From assembly GCA_905331475.1 (NCBI GenBank), contig CAJNYU010003219.1, forward strand, positions 372,001-436,000: 64,000 nucleotides of DNA. Reading direction: 5' to 3'. The position numbers and the translations under genes were made by a program. This DNA is from Rotaria socialis. Its lineage: Eukaryota > Rotifera > Eurotatoria > Philodinida > Philodinidae. The notes under the pieces are model-generated. The model made no database searches and had not been told where the DNA came from. It was given only the letters and a program-made list of their open reading frames with translations. Positions 35,704-50,800 of the stretch are shown here, piece by piece (positions within the stretch are counted from its first letter, which is position 1; each line of letters begins with the position of its first letter).

Positions 35704-37310
35704 ATTCATTTGCATTTCCATGAACAAATGAGATGATCACTTATTTTTAACACTCTTTATTTAATATTTTGCCATTCACGCCTCTCACAAAGTCACAGCC
35801 ACATGATGAGACCTGTCGAGTAAGCTGGAAACCTGTTATGCCTTACTAAGACTCATCCTCTCAAGATAGCTACTAGTTTTTGGCATTCGTATCTTCATTA
35901 AGTAACTATTAAACCAATATTAGCTACAGATTATAGCTTCGAATAAATAAAACGCAGTTAATTGACAAGTAATATCTCTGGAAGATTATTTTACTAAATT
36001 ATTCAAATTAAATAGCGAAGCATTACAATAGAAATAAGGGAAATATATCAGTGTCTGTTCTCGCATACGTATACCGAACCGTTGGCTCTAAAATAATGTT
36101 TTTCCTAATACATTGTTATTTACAGGTAGGGCTGTCAGTTTTTGGCTCCGTGCTAAAGAATTTGGAACTCGAAGTAGGTTTCACCCTTGAGAACCAACAA
36201 TTCTGGGCGACTTCTGTTCTCGAAAATTCGAACCTTAGGTGAGCTTTTAGAAATCAAAATCATACTATTCTGCAATTACTTTTGTAATATTGTTTCAATA
36301 TGAAGAACGCATAGGTGTTCATTAAGAATGTTGATTTTATAAACGATTAGTATCATACTCGATCATGATGTTAATAAAGTATCAATTGAAAGGATGCCTC
36401 AGCGAGCTTCCTGGCTTTTCTATTGCAGAATTTCGGAGTTAACTGTTACAAATGTATAACTAACATTTTCTAGAAAATGGAGGCTCATAACTAACTGTAT
36501 TACATGCATCTTTCTTTTTCTCTCTCGAGTACATCGGCTCAAGCTTTGCGCTGATCACTCATCGATCTATGGTTCTATTGCTGTCAATGGAACAACCCAT
36601 ATTTTAGAACCTAACGAATATAAACAGAAATGCACGGTCTCCATAAAAGAGCAACGATCTAATTGTGGGATTTTATTCTCTTTCAATAGTACTATATCCA
36701 CAAGATCTTCACAAAGAGCTACAAAAAAAACATTTTATATGCTAAAATGTTTCTCTAGCAATATGGTATGCACCACAACTTAAAGAAAGGAAACATTACA
36801 GATTCAAAAGCTTGCTCAAATAGAAGCAGAGAATATTACCAGCATGGGCCTATGAGTAAAAGCATTTTTCTCATCGATCTCGATGTCTAAAAAAAGATTT
36901 ATCTCTGCAAGGATATATTATTTAACAGAATATTGCTCAGAGTACAACAGGAACCCCTTTTAAAGCAACCTACGTGTGTTTTAGTTTTTGGTACGACTCA
37001 CGTTGAAAAATATTTAAAAAATACTCCTACAATAACAACTTTTGATTCGCGGAACGCAAGATTTGATTCGACAGTTAGCATATCAAGTATAAAACGCTGA
37101 CAAAACATCATTGGCTTTTTTTAATTAAAATATTCACGGTTGGAGATGTTGTTTACTGCACATTTTTGTTATTAGTTGCTTGGGTAACGAAAATACAATC
37201 ATCTTTTTCTCAGGAAAATACAAAACTACAGCACACATTGCAATTGTAACAACAGCAACAAACAAAGTACTTGAAAATGTTGAAAAAAAAATTGCACTAT
37301 TGCATGGAAA
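35704..37310. other. Gene-free stretch
   Basis: No exon, TIR pair or tandem array was supported. A plus-strand frame at 37180-37377 (with HIAIVTTATNKVLENVEKKI) has protein-like composition and could be a decayed exon, but I cannot identify it and it runs through an inverted repeat. Confidence 0.4.
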
Positions 37311-37353
37311 GGTGTGTGTGGGTGAATATAGTAAAGACCACACCCACACCCTC
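37311..37353. repeat. TGTGGG-type inverted repeat, copy 7
   Basis: GGTGTGTGTGGGTG (37311-37324) faces CCACACCCACACCCTC (37338-37353) across 13 bp. It lies 140 bp beyond the 3' end of the fibrinogen-domain gene. Confidence 0.68.
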
Positions 37354-37496
37354 ATCGTTTATTCAATTATTTTTTAATACTTTGAAATCAAAAAAATTAA
37401 AAAGTGACTACCATTTTTTTTATACATAAATTCATAATTAATTATATTAAAAGAAAAGAAGCAAAAAACTTCAAAAAAGAAAATTTTTAGTTCAAA

Positions 37497-39226
<1,730 letters not shown>

Positions 39227-40520
39227 ATTTCTATCTAAAACAAAAAGTTATTGATTAGTCTTATCGTATCGATCATCAGTAATTAGACATGGATGGCGTT
39301 TATTTCCGGAAGATCTAAAAGTCTAGACGCGAAAATTTATTTCCAAATGAAAATCAGCTCACCTTTTGTTGATTATAAGAATTTCTAATAGATCAACTCA
39401 AGGAAAATGTCCTTGCTTGGATATCCACTAACACAATGTGACTTTTTGTATTAGCACCACAAGCATATTCCCTCCTATCTACTAAATATATATATATATG
39501 CGCGATCCTATTATGACAAGATGAAGAGAGACATTGATAGAGAAGAACTGAGAAAGGCAATTTATCAATATACATCAGTGAACATATCATAAAAGAAAGG
39601 AGTCGTCTCTCTATATATCTATATAGTGTAGAAACCTTGCATTCGCCATTAGACATGTCTTGATATACACTTTCTTCAATGTATTATATCATCGAATAAG
39701 AACGATTGAGTTATCCATCGGCATACGAAGAAAGGGAGTAGCATACTCAAATTGATCCTACTAACTAGAAACGCGTGCACAACTGGAAAAGTGATATGTC
39801 TATATGTATAATAACTATCAAAGAAGGTGCCGCATCCCTCCTATCTATCTGTTCACCAGACACGCCCTATATTCACAACAAAGATATCTACTGTTCTATC
39901 ACTTCCTTTCGTCGTTTTCTTCTTCTATTCATCAATGATGGCAGATTATATTCTTTTACAATGAATATTCACGTTTCTCGTCGATTTATCTTCAACCTCT
40001 TTTATTTTACTGCGTAAACAAACAAAATGCAAGAATAGTCATATATGTCATGTTTATGAGTCTCTGCTTGTCTATTAGAGAGCACCAACTGAGAACTAAC
40101 TGCTTCCTCTATCAGTCATTTAATGAACGATTAAGGACGAAATCGTCAGGCAAGCAATTAGATTCTCCACTTCTACTACTATGTTCTTCATTTATCAGAC
40201 ATACACTGTTCTAGGTTCAATGTCAGACCTCTGACCTTTCGTCTAAATGAGAGACAATCGATAGGAATGAAATCTCTTCGAGTAGAGATTTTTCCTTGTC
40301 TCTCTCTCTTTTCTCGACAAATCTAAACAACAGAAGAAACCTTCCGGAATGATTGTCTCGTCACGATAATATAATTTGTAGTAGCGATATTTTGGCGGTT
40401 TATATACATACACTGTATACAAAAGGCAGTTAGTTCATCAGTATATGAAGAAAAGGACACGTTCGTTCCAGCTTTATGCTTATCAATAAGATCAATTGTA
40501 TCTCTCTCTCTCATTCTGAT

Positions 40521-40549
40521 GAAGAAGAAGAAGAAGAAGAAGAAGAAGA
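40521..40549. repeat. GAA microsatellite
   Basis: About ten tandem GAA units. Confidence 0.95.
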
Positions 40550-40964
40550 TCAACAACATCTGTCTAACTAACTGAACAAAAAACATCTACGAATGTCATG
40601 ATAGAAAAACATAATAGAAATCTTCCGTTTTTTTCTTCTTTTTGTTATTATTTCGTTCATATGTAAGAGAAGGGCAAAATGATGAAAATGGAGCTTTATC
40701 TCGATATATATATTTCGAAATGGCATCCGACGATTAGGTCAAAATATTTATTTTTCATTACGTCTGACTTCTATCCAGATGGTCCGATTATATCTATCAA
40801 TTGATCGATCGATCGATCAATGAAAAAAGAAAGAAAACCTTGAAAAAAAAATATATATATATATAAAAGATGATTGATCAGATCGAACTTTACTTCAACT
40901 TACTTGCCAAACTAATTCTTAATAACAATATCTGACAGAATGACGATCGCTTAGCCTCCCAAAA

Positions 40965-40998
40965 AATGAATGAATGAATGAATGAATGAATGAATGAA
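40965..40998. repeat. AATG microsatellite
   Basis: About eight tandem AATG units without interruption. Confidence 0.95.
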
Positions 40999-41939
40999 AT
41001 TACGTATATGGTGTGTGCACGCGTCAGCATTGTTCGTTAATTTTAGAGCAGTACTATTTCTCTCACTCTCCCTTCTTTCTTCTTTATTCCATGTTTTATG
41101 AAATTTTGACGATGACGCAAAACAGTTCAAACTTAAGTGATTGGCACAAATTAGTCTTGAATCTTTCTATTGTCAGAAAATGAATACCAGTCACTGCATT
41201 TTATATCATTGAAAGTAATGTTTATATGGTCATTCATTTTCGTGATTGGAAAAGCCGCTAGTCATTGTGCTATTTCTGCTATTATTTCAAGGCCCATTGA
41301 TTGACATGATGAACGAGGTTAATCGAATGCATATGTTCCTTAGAGTTGTCTATTAAATATTAACAAATCGGCAACGTGCACATGTTTTCTTTCATTGAAT
41401 AAATGCAGTTTAGATATTTACACAACGGGAATGTTATATTACAAGTGTTCATTCAAAATTGTTTATAAACAATCAGTTGATTTCTTCGAAAGAAATCTTA
41501 TACATAGTAGCAGATGTTTGATTGTAAGTGATAATCTTAGGATGAATAAAGATATAATATTTATTTCCTATGATCATATGTAATTAACCTTGAAATAATA
41601 TCTTACACAATGAATACATTTTTTTTTCTTATTTGAAATCAATAATAGATTTCGTTGACAAATTGCACTATTCAGTTGAATGATCTTTTATTTATTTATC
41701 AATGGTTGAAGTATATTTTTTTTCAATTCATTTATCACATCATTGAATCAGCTGCCTCATACAATAAATTATTCTTACAGCTCAAGCGTATTGCAAGCCG
41801 ACAGTTCAAAGAATTCATTTTGCTTTTTGCATAATTTTAAATGTTACATATGAGAAATATTTTGTATTGGTTTCAAACAAATGTAAAATCGCTATAAGAA
41901 TAAATACAATTTTAGACTTTATACAACGATTATAGAGTT

Positions 41940-42862
41940 TCAAATCTTTCGACAACGTGCTTCAAGTAGAGCCACGGCTTCTTCAACCCTTTTTTTCAGA
42001 CAGCTATCCAAGGCTGCAAGCTTCAAGATTTCATTATTGTCCAATTCGAGTAGCATGCCTGTAATTTTATCAGGAAGATTTGGTTGTAGTTGCTTGATAA
42101 CAGGATACACGTGTTCGCCCAATATTTGCTTTATTTCAGCAGCAAATAATTTAGCACTTAAACTCAACATACATTTTGCAAGTTCTATAATTCAGTCGGC
42201 CATAAGTTTTATTTGCTATAATGAAAAGTATCATTTGTGCTTACTCTCAATGTCAATTAGTTGCTCACTTCGTTCTGCGATCTGATTACATTGCTTTTGG
42301 ACCTGAAATGTTGTCTGTCTAATATGTTCATTACAACAAGTTCTGCTATTTTCTCTTCTAGTGCTTCGATATTTTCTGTCAACTTAGTCGTAGTAGCCAT
42401 CCATTCGTTATGTAGTGGTTTCATTTGTGTATAAATGCACGTTTTTAAATGAATATCGAGTTGATCTGGTCTACCAGTCCAAGGACACTTGATATCGGCT
42501 GCCGAACAATTAATATTCGCTTTTGGACATACGCGACGAATATGATGCATGAAATCACCTCGTCGAGTATTTTCTTCGCCACATCTTTTGCATCGAATCA
42601 GAAGTTCGTTTAGTAAGTTGAGCAACGGTCGATTTGGTTTCTGCAATTGATCTTTGATCAGTGGTGAATGACGACAGCTGGGACATGAGTCGTTTATTTC
42701 AAGCCACGGTTTAATGCACATAGAGCAGAAGATATGATCACATAAAGGCGTTACAAGCGGATCATACAAAGGATTCTTGCGAATACTGCAAGTTAAATTA
42801 GCATCGATCATTGATTCGTTCATATAACTGTAATAGCAAATCAGTGACTCAATTTCGGCCAT
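41940..42862 (-). CDS. RING / TRAF-type zinc-finger protein with C-terminal PABP-type MLLE domain
   Basis: A predicted ubiquitin ligase. Three exons (42862-42338, 42302-42245, 42184-41940) join in phase to 275 aa; the first intron is only 35 bp. Residues 25-64 form a RING (TCSIRKNP, TPLCDHIFCSMCIKPWL, CPSCR), but Arg28 stands where the second zinc Cys should be. Residues about 85-140 hold a Cys/His-rich TRAF-like finger (RCKRCGEEN, HHIRRVCPKANINC, HLKTC). A coiled coil follows (ENIEALEEKIAEL|VQKQC). Residues about 208-272 are an MLLE domain: LGEHVYPVIKQLQPNLPDKI then TGMLLE, close to human PABPC1. MLLE binds PAM2 peptides. A longer start at 42898 would add 12 residues. MLLE is otherwise known in PABPC and the HECT ligase UBR5. 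Confidence 0.85.
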
Positions 42863-42898
42863 AGTGAAAATAATCTTTAGAACAGAATATTGTTTCAA

Positions 42899-44633
42899 GA
42901 TTCAATAGAAACGAATACTGAATAAACAGATAATGCCTTTTTTCTGTACAAGAACGTAATTGAAGTGTGTGTGGATCTTTTTATTTGTCACCGATATTTC
43001 CTTTTCCAACCTTCTAGTGATGATTCATGTAATATGATACTTTTTCTTTTTTACCAGTAATTTCATTTGAATATGCAACAGTAATTCGTTACACATTCTC
43101 CGCACATAGTTAGTTCTTGACAGTATTGAACTGTTCACATTGGCAATCAACAAGTCCTTGAAATCATCTTTAGTCAATATTATATGTCACATTCTTGTTT
43201 AAAAAACATTTTCAAAGAAGTTTAGAATACATGATAGCTATATTGTTTTCAAATGAAACGTACAAGGACACACTCCGAAAAGTTAAATGTCTATTTTAAA
43301 AAAAAATAAAAATGTGCTTAAAATATTCAGCACACGTTCTTTGTCGTTTTATTCGATGAATATTTTTTATGGCAAAGAAATAAAAGCCATGTAAGTAAAT
43401 AGAACTGTTTTTAAAACAACAGTAACATAAGATGCGTATGATATTAAAGAGAAAGGAATTTTTTTTTCATCTAGAAAATTATAATTTTATTCATAGAATT
43501 CATTAAATAAACTTCAGCGAATGTATTGAAACATTGATTTATGCAATGGAAAATTATATTCATTCTATTTCGTTTGAATTTAATACTTAATACTCTTAAA
43601 AAAGTTGATGTTTTTGTTTGAAAAAGCCTTCATATTTATAGTTTCAATGAAAAGTAGTAACGTCAAAACGAAGTCATTAAAGCAGACGAAATCGTTGAGA
43701 ATAAAAACAACATTGTGAACATTCAATATGAAGCTATTCTTCGAATTTAAGCCATGCAATCTTTCAAGAATACCGCTCATAGGTTAATATTAAAAAAAAA
43801 GCAGCTCAATCAACTGACGGTAGTCATATTTGTCTATGGTCTCGCTCATCATACATTGAATAACAAAAAAAGAAAACATCTTTGCAATTGAAACACTAGT
43901 AGTTTATCAAAACATAGTAAATTAACCAGTACAACACAGCATAATATTCTAATTGCACGCATAGCATAGAAACTATCAGTAGAAAAATGTTCTATTCTAT
44001 AGTTATTTTTGAGCGGCTCGAGTCAATCAAGGATTAAGTCACTATACGCTTTGTTTTAAGTAAATAAGTCTTTTCTTTTTTGCATAGTTGTTATGTGATT
44101 TTTTCTTTTTTTTCCTTGTACGCACGTTAATACTTTACAAATGAAAGAAAATGATAAAAAACGATTATGGAATATGTTGATGTTTTCAGAACTAGTGAAA
44201 CAATGCAATAGGATTACTAGCAGATATTATTGGTGAAACTAAGGCCAAATAGAAAAGCTATATTATTGCGTGTTACTATTTTGTTAGTTATGTTTATTGA
44301 GGTTTCAAAAAAAATATTATTTTATAAAAACGGGTTCAAATGGCATTCATTTTCATTTTTTTTTCATTTTTTTTTCGTTTTTTTTTGTTGAATGGACTCG
44401 TTGATTGCAGTTGATGGTTGCCGTCGTTATTATTGATTGATTTGCTCGTTGTCAATTCTTTTTTTTCACGCTTGCTCGTTGAGTAAGTGATCCACTCGAA
44501 AAGTGTGCAACGATTGCATTTGCATTCACCAAATATATACTGTATACACATTTATACATATTTTTCTTATTTTTCAACAGACATCTAAAACACTTTCGCC
44601 GTTAAAAAGTCTTTCCTCACACACAACTAAAGA
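42899..44633. other. Intergenic stretch between divergent genes
   Basis: AT-rich 1.7 kb between the RING-MLLE gene and the lamin-tail gene. It has poly-T runs near 44350-44390. No exon or repeat family was recognised. Confidence 0.5.
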
Positions 44634-46712
44634 ATGGATGTTAAACAAATGCATCTTGGAAATAATAAATCAATGTTAAATTATAGTTCAATAAAACGCT
44701 TGATTCATTTTGTTCATAATCTGGAAGAAAAATTATCATCTGTTAAGACGATTCATGAAAAACTACATGAGCTAATGTCTGTTGTATCCAAAACACATGA
44801 TAATATTGTCGAAGAATTATCAACAATTAAAACAGTTCTGAATGATTTCACAACTGAACAAAAACAAGACGACGATGAGTCAGTTTATTATTCAAGACTT
44901 TTATTTGTTTTTGTTTTGAATATAAAAGAAACATTTTTTTCTCTATTGAAGGATCATTCCCATTGATGCATCAAAATCTGAATGGGATGACGACGATGAT
45001 GATGATGACGATGATAACACTATTCATAATAATCATACTAGTACGAATAATAATAACACTGAACAAATTCAGAGAGCAATGTCAATCAAAGAATTCGAAT
45101 CGAAATCTGTCACTAATCTAAGTACCAAAGATCAACAGATAATCAGTCCATCAAGTCGTCGAACTGATCGTTTGTCGCTATATTCGGCATCATCATTTGG
45201 CTCATCATCGTCAACAAATTCTTCAACCATTGAAAATCGTCCAAGTTCGTCGACAAGTAAACGTTCGTCGAGTTTAAAAAAATCCGATCAATCATCAACA
45301 AGAGTAAAATCACCAAAATCAGTTACGTTTAGTTTTGATGATAATAGAGATTCACATGTATCAGCTAATCCAAGTCAACAATCAAATCGTGAACCGATTG
45401 AAACACCATTAACGGAACTTAATGATTCGAGCGTACAAATGACAACATCAATGAATTCGAATGAAACTTTAAAATTAAATTCTGATCTTATGCCAGACTT
45501 ATTTAAACAACATCATAACGAAGTAACAAATCAACTAGATATTGGTTTTAAAATGGGAAAGTGAGAGTTTATTGTTAAGATTTTTCCTAATTCTATTTTC
45601 TTTTGCAAATTAGTGCATTAACCAATGTTCGTATTCATGAAATTGAATCAACAAATGGAGATTATCTTCGATTGCTTAATATTTCTAATTCAGATGATTA
45701 TGATTTGAGCGGACATTTTCTACAACAAAATATCGCTTGTGTACCCGTTTGTCGTTTTCGTTTTCCTCAAAATACAGTTATTCGAGCTGGACAAACCGTT
45801 ACGGTTAATAATCAAACAATTAACGATTAATTATTTTCGAAAAATTATTTTATTTTAAGATTTGGTGTGGAACCTTCAAAGAAATCGAACCTCAATTTCC
45901 ACATGTATTTGTATGGAAAGAAAAAAAACGATGGGAAACTGGCCCTGAATGTGTCACAATTCTAGCAAAACCAAATGGGCAGGTTTGACAAAGAAAACCT
46001 TTTTTCTTCTCAGAGAAACATTTCGTTTTAAAAGTCTTGCAATCTTTAAAAACGTTCTTCTTTTCTCGTTCGAGCCTGACAGAGATTTGGCGCAATGAAT
46101 TTTTATTGTTCTTTTTTTCTATTTGAATATCAAAAAGGCAATTGCATGGGCAAGAAGTTCGTATAGATTGAATAGTGATCAATCTTCAAGTAAATAGGAT
46201 TCTCTTGTATAAACATAAATGCAAATTTCTATTTCAAGGTGATATTTTATTTGTGCATTCAAAAACAAATAGTTGCACGTTTGATGAACCTAGTGTTATA
46301 CCGAATACTCTCAAGTTAGTACTTGTTTCATAGGAGAAAATGTCACTTGAAATTTTCTTTTCCATATAGAAGTCCATCTCGTCTTTTAGCGTATCATTTT
46401 GTTGGAAGTAATAAACCACCATTTGCTCAATCACCAGACAATCCTGCGCATCCTTATCATAGTGGTGCTGTTTCAAATCTACAGATTGAACCTCGTTTAC
46501 AAATGAATCCAAGAGTTTGTTTATTTTGCTATTTTCTTTCAAATGAAAAATTCATTGTATTCATCTAGGGTGGCATTTCTCAATTATTGAATCGACCGAA
46601 ATCTACTCCATTTGCAAGTCATACAGGTTGTAAACAAGATTTAATAAGTATGAAATTTTTACGACCCCAACAAACACCACCACGACATAAACGAACCACT
46701 GTTAAAACATGA
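44634..46712 (+). CDS. Lamin-tail-domain protein (LMNTD-like)
   Basis: This protein carries a lamin tail (LTD) Ig-fold domain but not a full intermediate-filament rod. The start MDVKQMHLGNNKSMLNYSSI at 44634 leads to a short coiled coil (LIHFVHNLEEKLSSVK, TIHEKLHELMSVVSK). An acidic run of 11 Asp (coding repeat near 44985-45019) and a long Ser/Thr-rich disordered part follow. The LTD then reads VRIHEIESTNGDYLRLLNIS, FRFPQNTVIRAGQTVTIWCG and PHVFVWKEKKRWETGPECVT, with ILAKPNGQAIAW. About eight exons have consistent phases (for example FKMG|NALTNV and AGQTVT|IWCG). The tail is basic and Pro-rich. A lamin or an LMNTD1-type protein are the alternatives; the missing rod favours LMNTD. Confidence 0.85.
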
Positions 46713-47886
46713 AATTTTGTTGCTTTCTTTTTCTTTTTAAATAAATGTATTTTACGCTTCATATAGAATAAAAGATGATCGAAAAAGTTTTGAATCTCTG
46801 AAGCAATTACATCTGCGTATAATTATCGAATAGTAAAATGCGGATGCGACTTGAATTTCTAACGGCTTTGAGCATGTAAAGTGACACATCGATACCTATT
46901 ACTTTCAAGATTCGAGCAACTGATAGATTTTTAATTTAATCACTTCCAACTTCTGTAAAAAAATCTTTATGCACAGTGATCAGACAGTTGCTTTTTGCAA
47001 TGAATCACTACAAGCTGAAAAAAATAGTTGTAGGATGAACAGAGCCAAGTACCAAACGTTTCTTCACGATATTTTATGGCTTCGACTTCATTTAGTTGAC
47101 ATCTATTCGATTTAAGAAAATCGTAGCAATAACGGCTATTTTGTCAACTGAAATCACACTATGAATAAATTGCTACCTTCATCTGACCCATAATATCATG
47201 ATAGAAATGATATCCTTATTTAATAATAATTATTGGTACAATAGTTTAAACTTCATTCTCATAGATCACCATTGAGAAAATGTTTGATAACGTAATGTTG
47301 TTACGAGTGAGTATTAATTATTGGTCTGAGTATGAATCTAAGTCGCTATTCTAGTCCAGTCTCATTCTTGAATATTAATTTCAAACATATTACAAAGTTC
47401 TCTCAAGTTAATTATTCGCTTCATGTGCAACATTGATCCACTTGCAACAATAAAAGAAAAACGAAACCATAGCAATAAATATAACATGCTTTGTTTTTGT
47501 TTTGCCTTATGTATTCGAACACCATTTATTGTTCTTCCTTTTTACATCAAAAGCAACATATGTGTCGAAACATGTGCAGAATGAAAATCAAAATGTTAGC
47601 AAAGTCGTCTGGGTGAAACTTTTTCTGAAAGCTGCATCACAGATCATTTCAGCATTCTGCGAAAATTGTTAAACTACAAAACAAACATGATACTAATGCA
47701 TCACTGAAGAATATCAAACCATGGCGAAAGTAAAATAAAAGTCTATTGACTTTAGTCGCTTTTTTTTCTTTTCTTCTCCTTTCTTCCGACTAGAACAAAA
47801 CACCTGCGTTGGAAGGTAACTAAATTACACATAAACATATTTCATGGCGCACAGCAAGTGATACATTTCAACGTGCTTATATATCC
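46713..47886. other. Intergenic stretch upstream of the ART-hydrolase gene
   Basis: AT-rich 1.2 kb. It presumably contains the 3' UTR of the lamin-tail gene and the promoter of the next gene. No exon or repeat was recognised. Confidence 0.5.
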
Positions 47887-50800
47887 ATGTCTCGAGCTGG
47901 TGTTTCGAATCGTTTTGTTATTGTTGCTAAAGAACAACCTACTGAAACGTTGCCTCCAATTGAATTAGACGAAGGTACCGATTTAGTATCCATTGATGAG
48001 GCACTTAAATCAATTGTGGCTGATGTGCGCACTAATCCAATGATATGTGAGGCCAAGAGGAAAGCACGCCAATCATCGGACGGCCTGACTCTTAATGAAT
48101 CAATGTCCATCTATTTATATACAATGGGATCGCTCGAGGAGAATAATTATTTTTACAAATTATTGAATGAGAAACTTCGTACTAAACAACGGGAGGATCT
48201 GAAACCGTGGCTCTCGTACTTAAAAAATTTTCTCACTGGACTTCACAAATTACCATCAATACAAACAAAAGTCTGGTGTGGATTTCATGGTAACATTGAT
48301 GACTTTAATAAAGAAAATATTATATTGTGGGGTTTCACTTCTTGCACCACCATGAGAGAATCAATTGAACCGCGTTTGGATCAATCCGATAAGCGCATTC
48401 TGCTTTCAATCGAATGTATCAACGGAAAAGACATTAAATCTTTTTCTAAATATGACGATGAAAACGAAGTATTACTTGTACCAGGTACTTGTTTAACTCT
48501 CCAGGGAGTGCCTAGACAGGCAGATGGTTTATACACTATCCATTTACAAGAAACTAATTCACCACATCAACTGTTCAAACCACCATTCAACTTATCACCG
48601 TCAGCAGTCGACGTACGTGTTCATAATATACGCGAAGATTTCAAGCCCATTTTCTCAAAATCTCCAGATGTACCTGTATCATCTCCTGGTAAATTTTCTT
48701 GTTCTACATACATCTACTAAAAAGTATAGTCTTTTACGTGGTTAAATAAGAAAAAAAATGTCACAACAAAATGTTTTTAGATAAACAGAGGATAGAAATA
48801 TGAAATTTTTGCGCACTTAACCCTAGAGGAAGTACAGATTTCAGGATACACATGTACTGAGAGAGCCTTAGCAAGGTACCCAATATGGATCATTCGAAAA
48901 TGCTAAGTAGTTATATTGATGCAAGTACTGCATTAGGTACCCACAGCAGTATGTTCGCCTAACTAATACTTGCGTGAGTACCCGTACCTGTAATTTTGTC
49001 AAGGAGACCTCTACAGAGTATCCTAGATTTGCCGCGTTCTGTGCAGCTACTGTTCATTCATCATTTTATTTTGCACGCACGGCTCCGTATAAATAGGGGC
49101 GTAACTTGACTCGCAAGCAGAGGGGTGTCGAGTCCCACAAAACCCACCTATTTGCGCCACTGCGCATAAGCAACTCGGCAAATCATAAGAAACCAATCTA
49201 TTTTCATACTATGTATTAGTGGAGAACCTGCCAATGTTAATCGTAAATTAAGAGCTGACTACCCTGAAGTGATCTGACGGAGATTCGACAAATTCCAGTT
49301 CGGTCAGATCCAGAAATTTGACCTGCTGAAGTTTTCAGAATTGAAAAAATTAATTTAAATTAAACCGAAAAAATGTAATAAATTGCTTTGAGAGAAAAAA
49401 ATGAGAAAGGCCTAATATTAGGTTCGATCATCAACATACTGCAATTTTGATAACAGGGTGCCTATACATACTGTGCAATAGTACCCATTTACTAGACGCT
49501 TTCCAGTATGGTAATATTTTATTTATCGTTACAGTCGATAATTTAGATACGGTGCATACTGATCTTGGTTCTCCTACAACTCATAACGATGTTGTCAATG
49601 GCCGGACTATCTCTGCTTCGAAAAATATGAAACCTGATGAATCAATTCCAAAGGACAGAAAGGATGACCAAGTAACACCTTCTAACGATTCAAACAGTAA
49701 TCAAATGCCGGAAGATACTGAGGAAGATAAAAAGAAGCCCGTTGCCAACCGGAAACGTACTCCATCGCCACACACTCCATTAACTGATGAAGTAAAGACT
49801 ACTAATAACTCAAGCAGCAATCAAATCAAGAAAGCTAGAGCAACAAGTGGTAAAAATACGCCACCACCCAGCAAGCCAAGCGGTACTCCAGTGACTGAAG
49901 CAACAGCAAGTGGTAAAAATACGCCACCACGCAACAAGCCAAGCGGTACCCCAGTGACTGAAGCAACAGAAACTGGTGAAAGAAAGACATCCGCGCGAAG
50001 AAACAACGCTGAACTCGCTGCCAGTAACGCAGCTAATCAAGCGCCGACTTCTTCTGAAACAGAGGATACCAAAAGAAAAAACGATCTTGGGTCTAATGAA
50101 TCTTCTGATAACGATGATAGCTCAGAATGTTCGTCCCATGAAGGTTAGTAACTAGGATTGTATTTTTTTGAAAATACAGTGATCGTAATATCGTGTGCTA
50201 ATTTCAAAAACAAAGAATAATCATACGACATTTTCTACCAATCAACCAAATTTAGCATAAACAGTAGAGTAAATCACTTGAATTGTAAAGAAAATGAGAG
50301 AAGGCATACCGATGTTGAAGTAATAAATTTTCATTTGCAGATAATAGCACTTGGTTTGATGTTCAGTTTCACGATAACAAGCAAACAAAGGTAAAAAAAC
50401 CTGATGAGCTTCAGAATGCAATGAATGTACCCGATGTATCAATTAATCGCGAAATTTTGAATCGTATTCGAGGATCTATGACAGGAATGGCTTTAGGTGA
50501 TGCTCTTGGTGCCCACGTTGAATTTCGACCACATCAGTTTTTAGTTAACAACCCAGTTAAAGATCTTGAATCTGGAGGAACATGGGGTCTTACAAAAGGA
50601 CAAGTAAGTCGCCTTTGCTTTGTTTATCTGTTTAGAATTTGATGAGCCAGATATGAGTAGTTTAACAGAACCATAATCTAAATAATAACGATTTCATCCG
50701 ATTGCTTCTGTTCACATCATCCAATATTTTTTTGATTGGATCTATTTCTTCTTTGAAAGAAAAACCTGATTTGTTCTCAAAATAGATTTTATTTAAAGAA

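Larger units (their letters stand above)
39227..41939. other. Intergenic stretch with microsatellites
   Basis: This is the longest gene-free stretch after 53.5-57.2 kb. It is AT-rich with pyrimidine-rich TCTCTC tracts, a GAA array, an AATG array and ATCGATCG runs (40803-40818). No exon or transposon end was recognised. Confidence 0.5.

Noticed and set aside
37180-37377. Open frame with protein-like content beside the fibrinogen gene
   Set aside because: It runs through inverted repeat copy 7, has no start context or family match, and cannot be tied to other exons.
41395-41583. A 62-codon open frame on the plus strand
   Set aside because: It has chance-like composition, no motif and no partner exons.
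47887-48720. Reading the ART as a stand-alone 277-aa gene ending at 48720
   Set aside because: A GT donor at 48689 joins in phase to 49535, and all later junctions also fit to an exact frame. The last ten residues before the stop look intronic. Kept as the main alternative because of the long intron and the TATA-like site at 49088.
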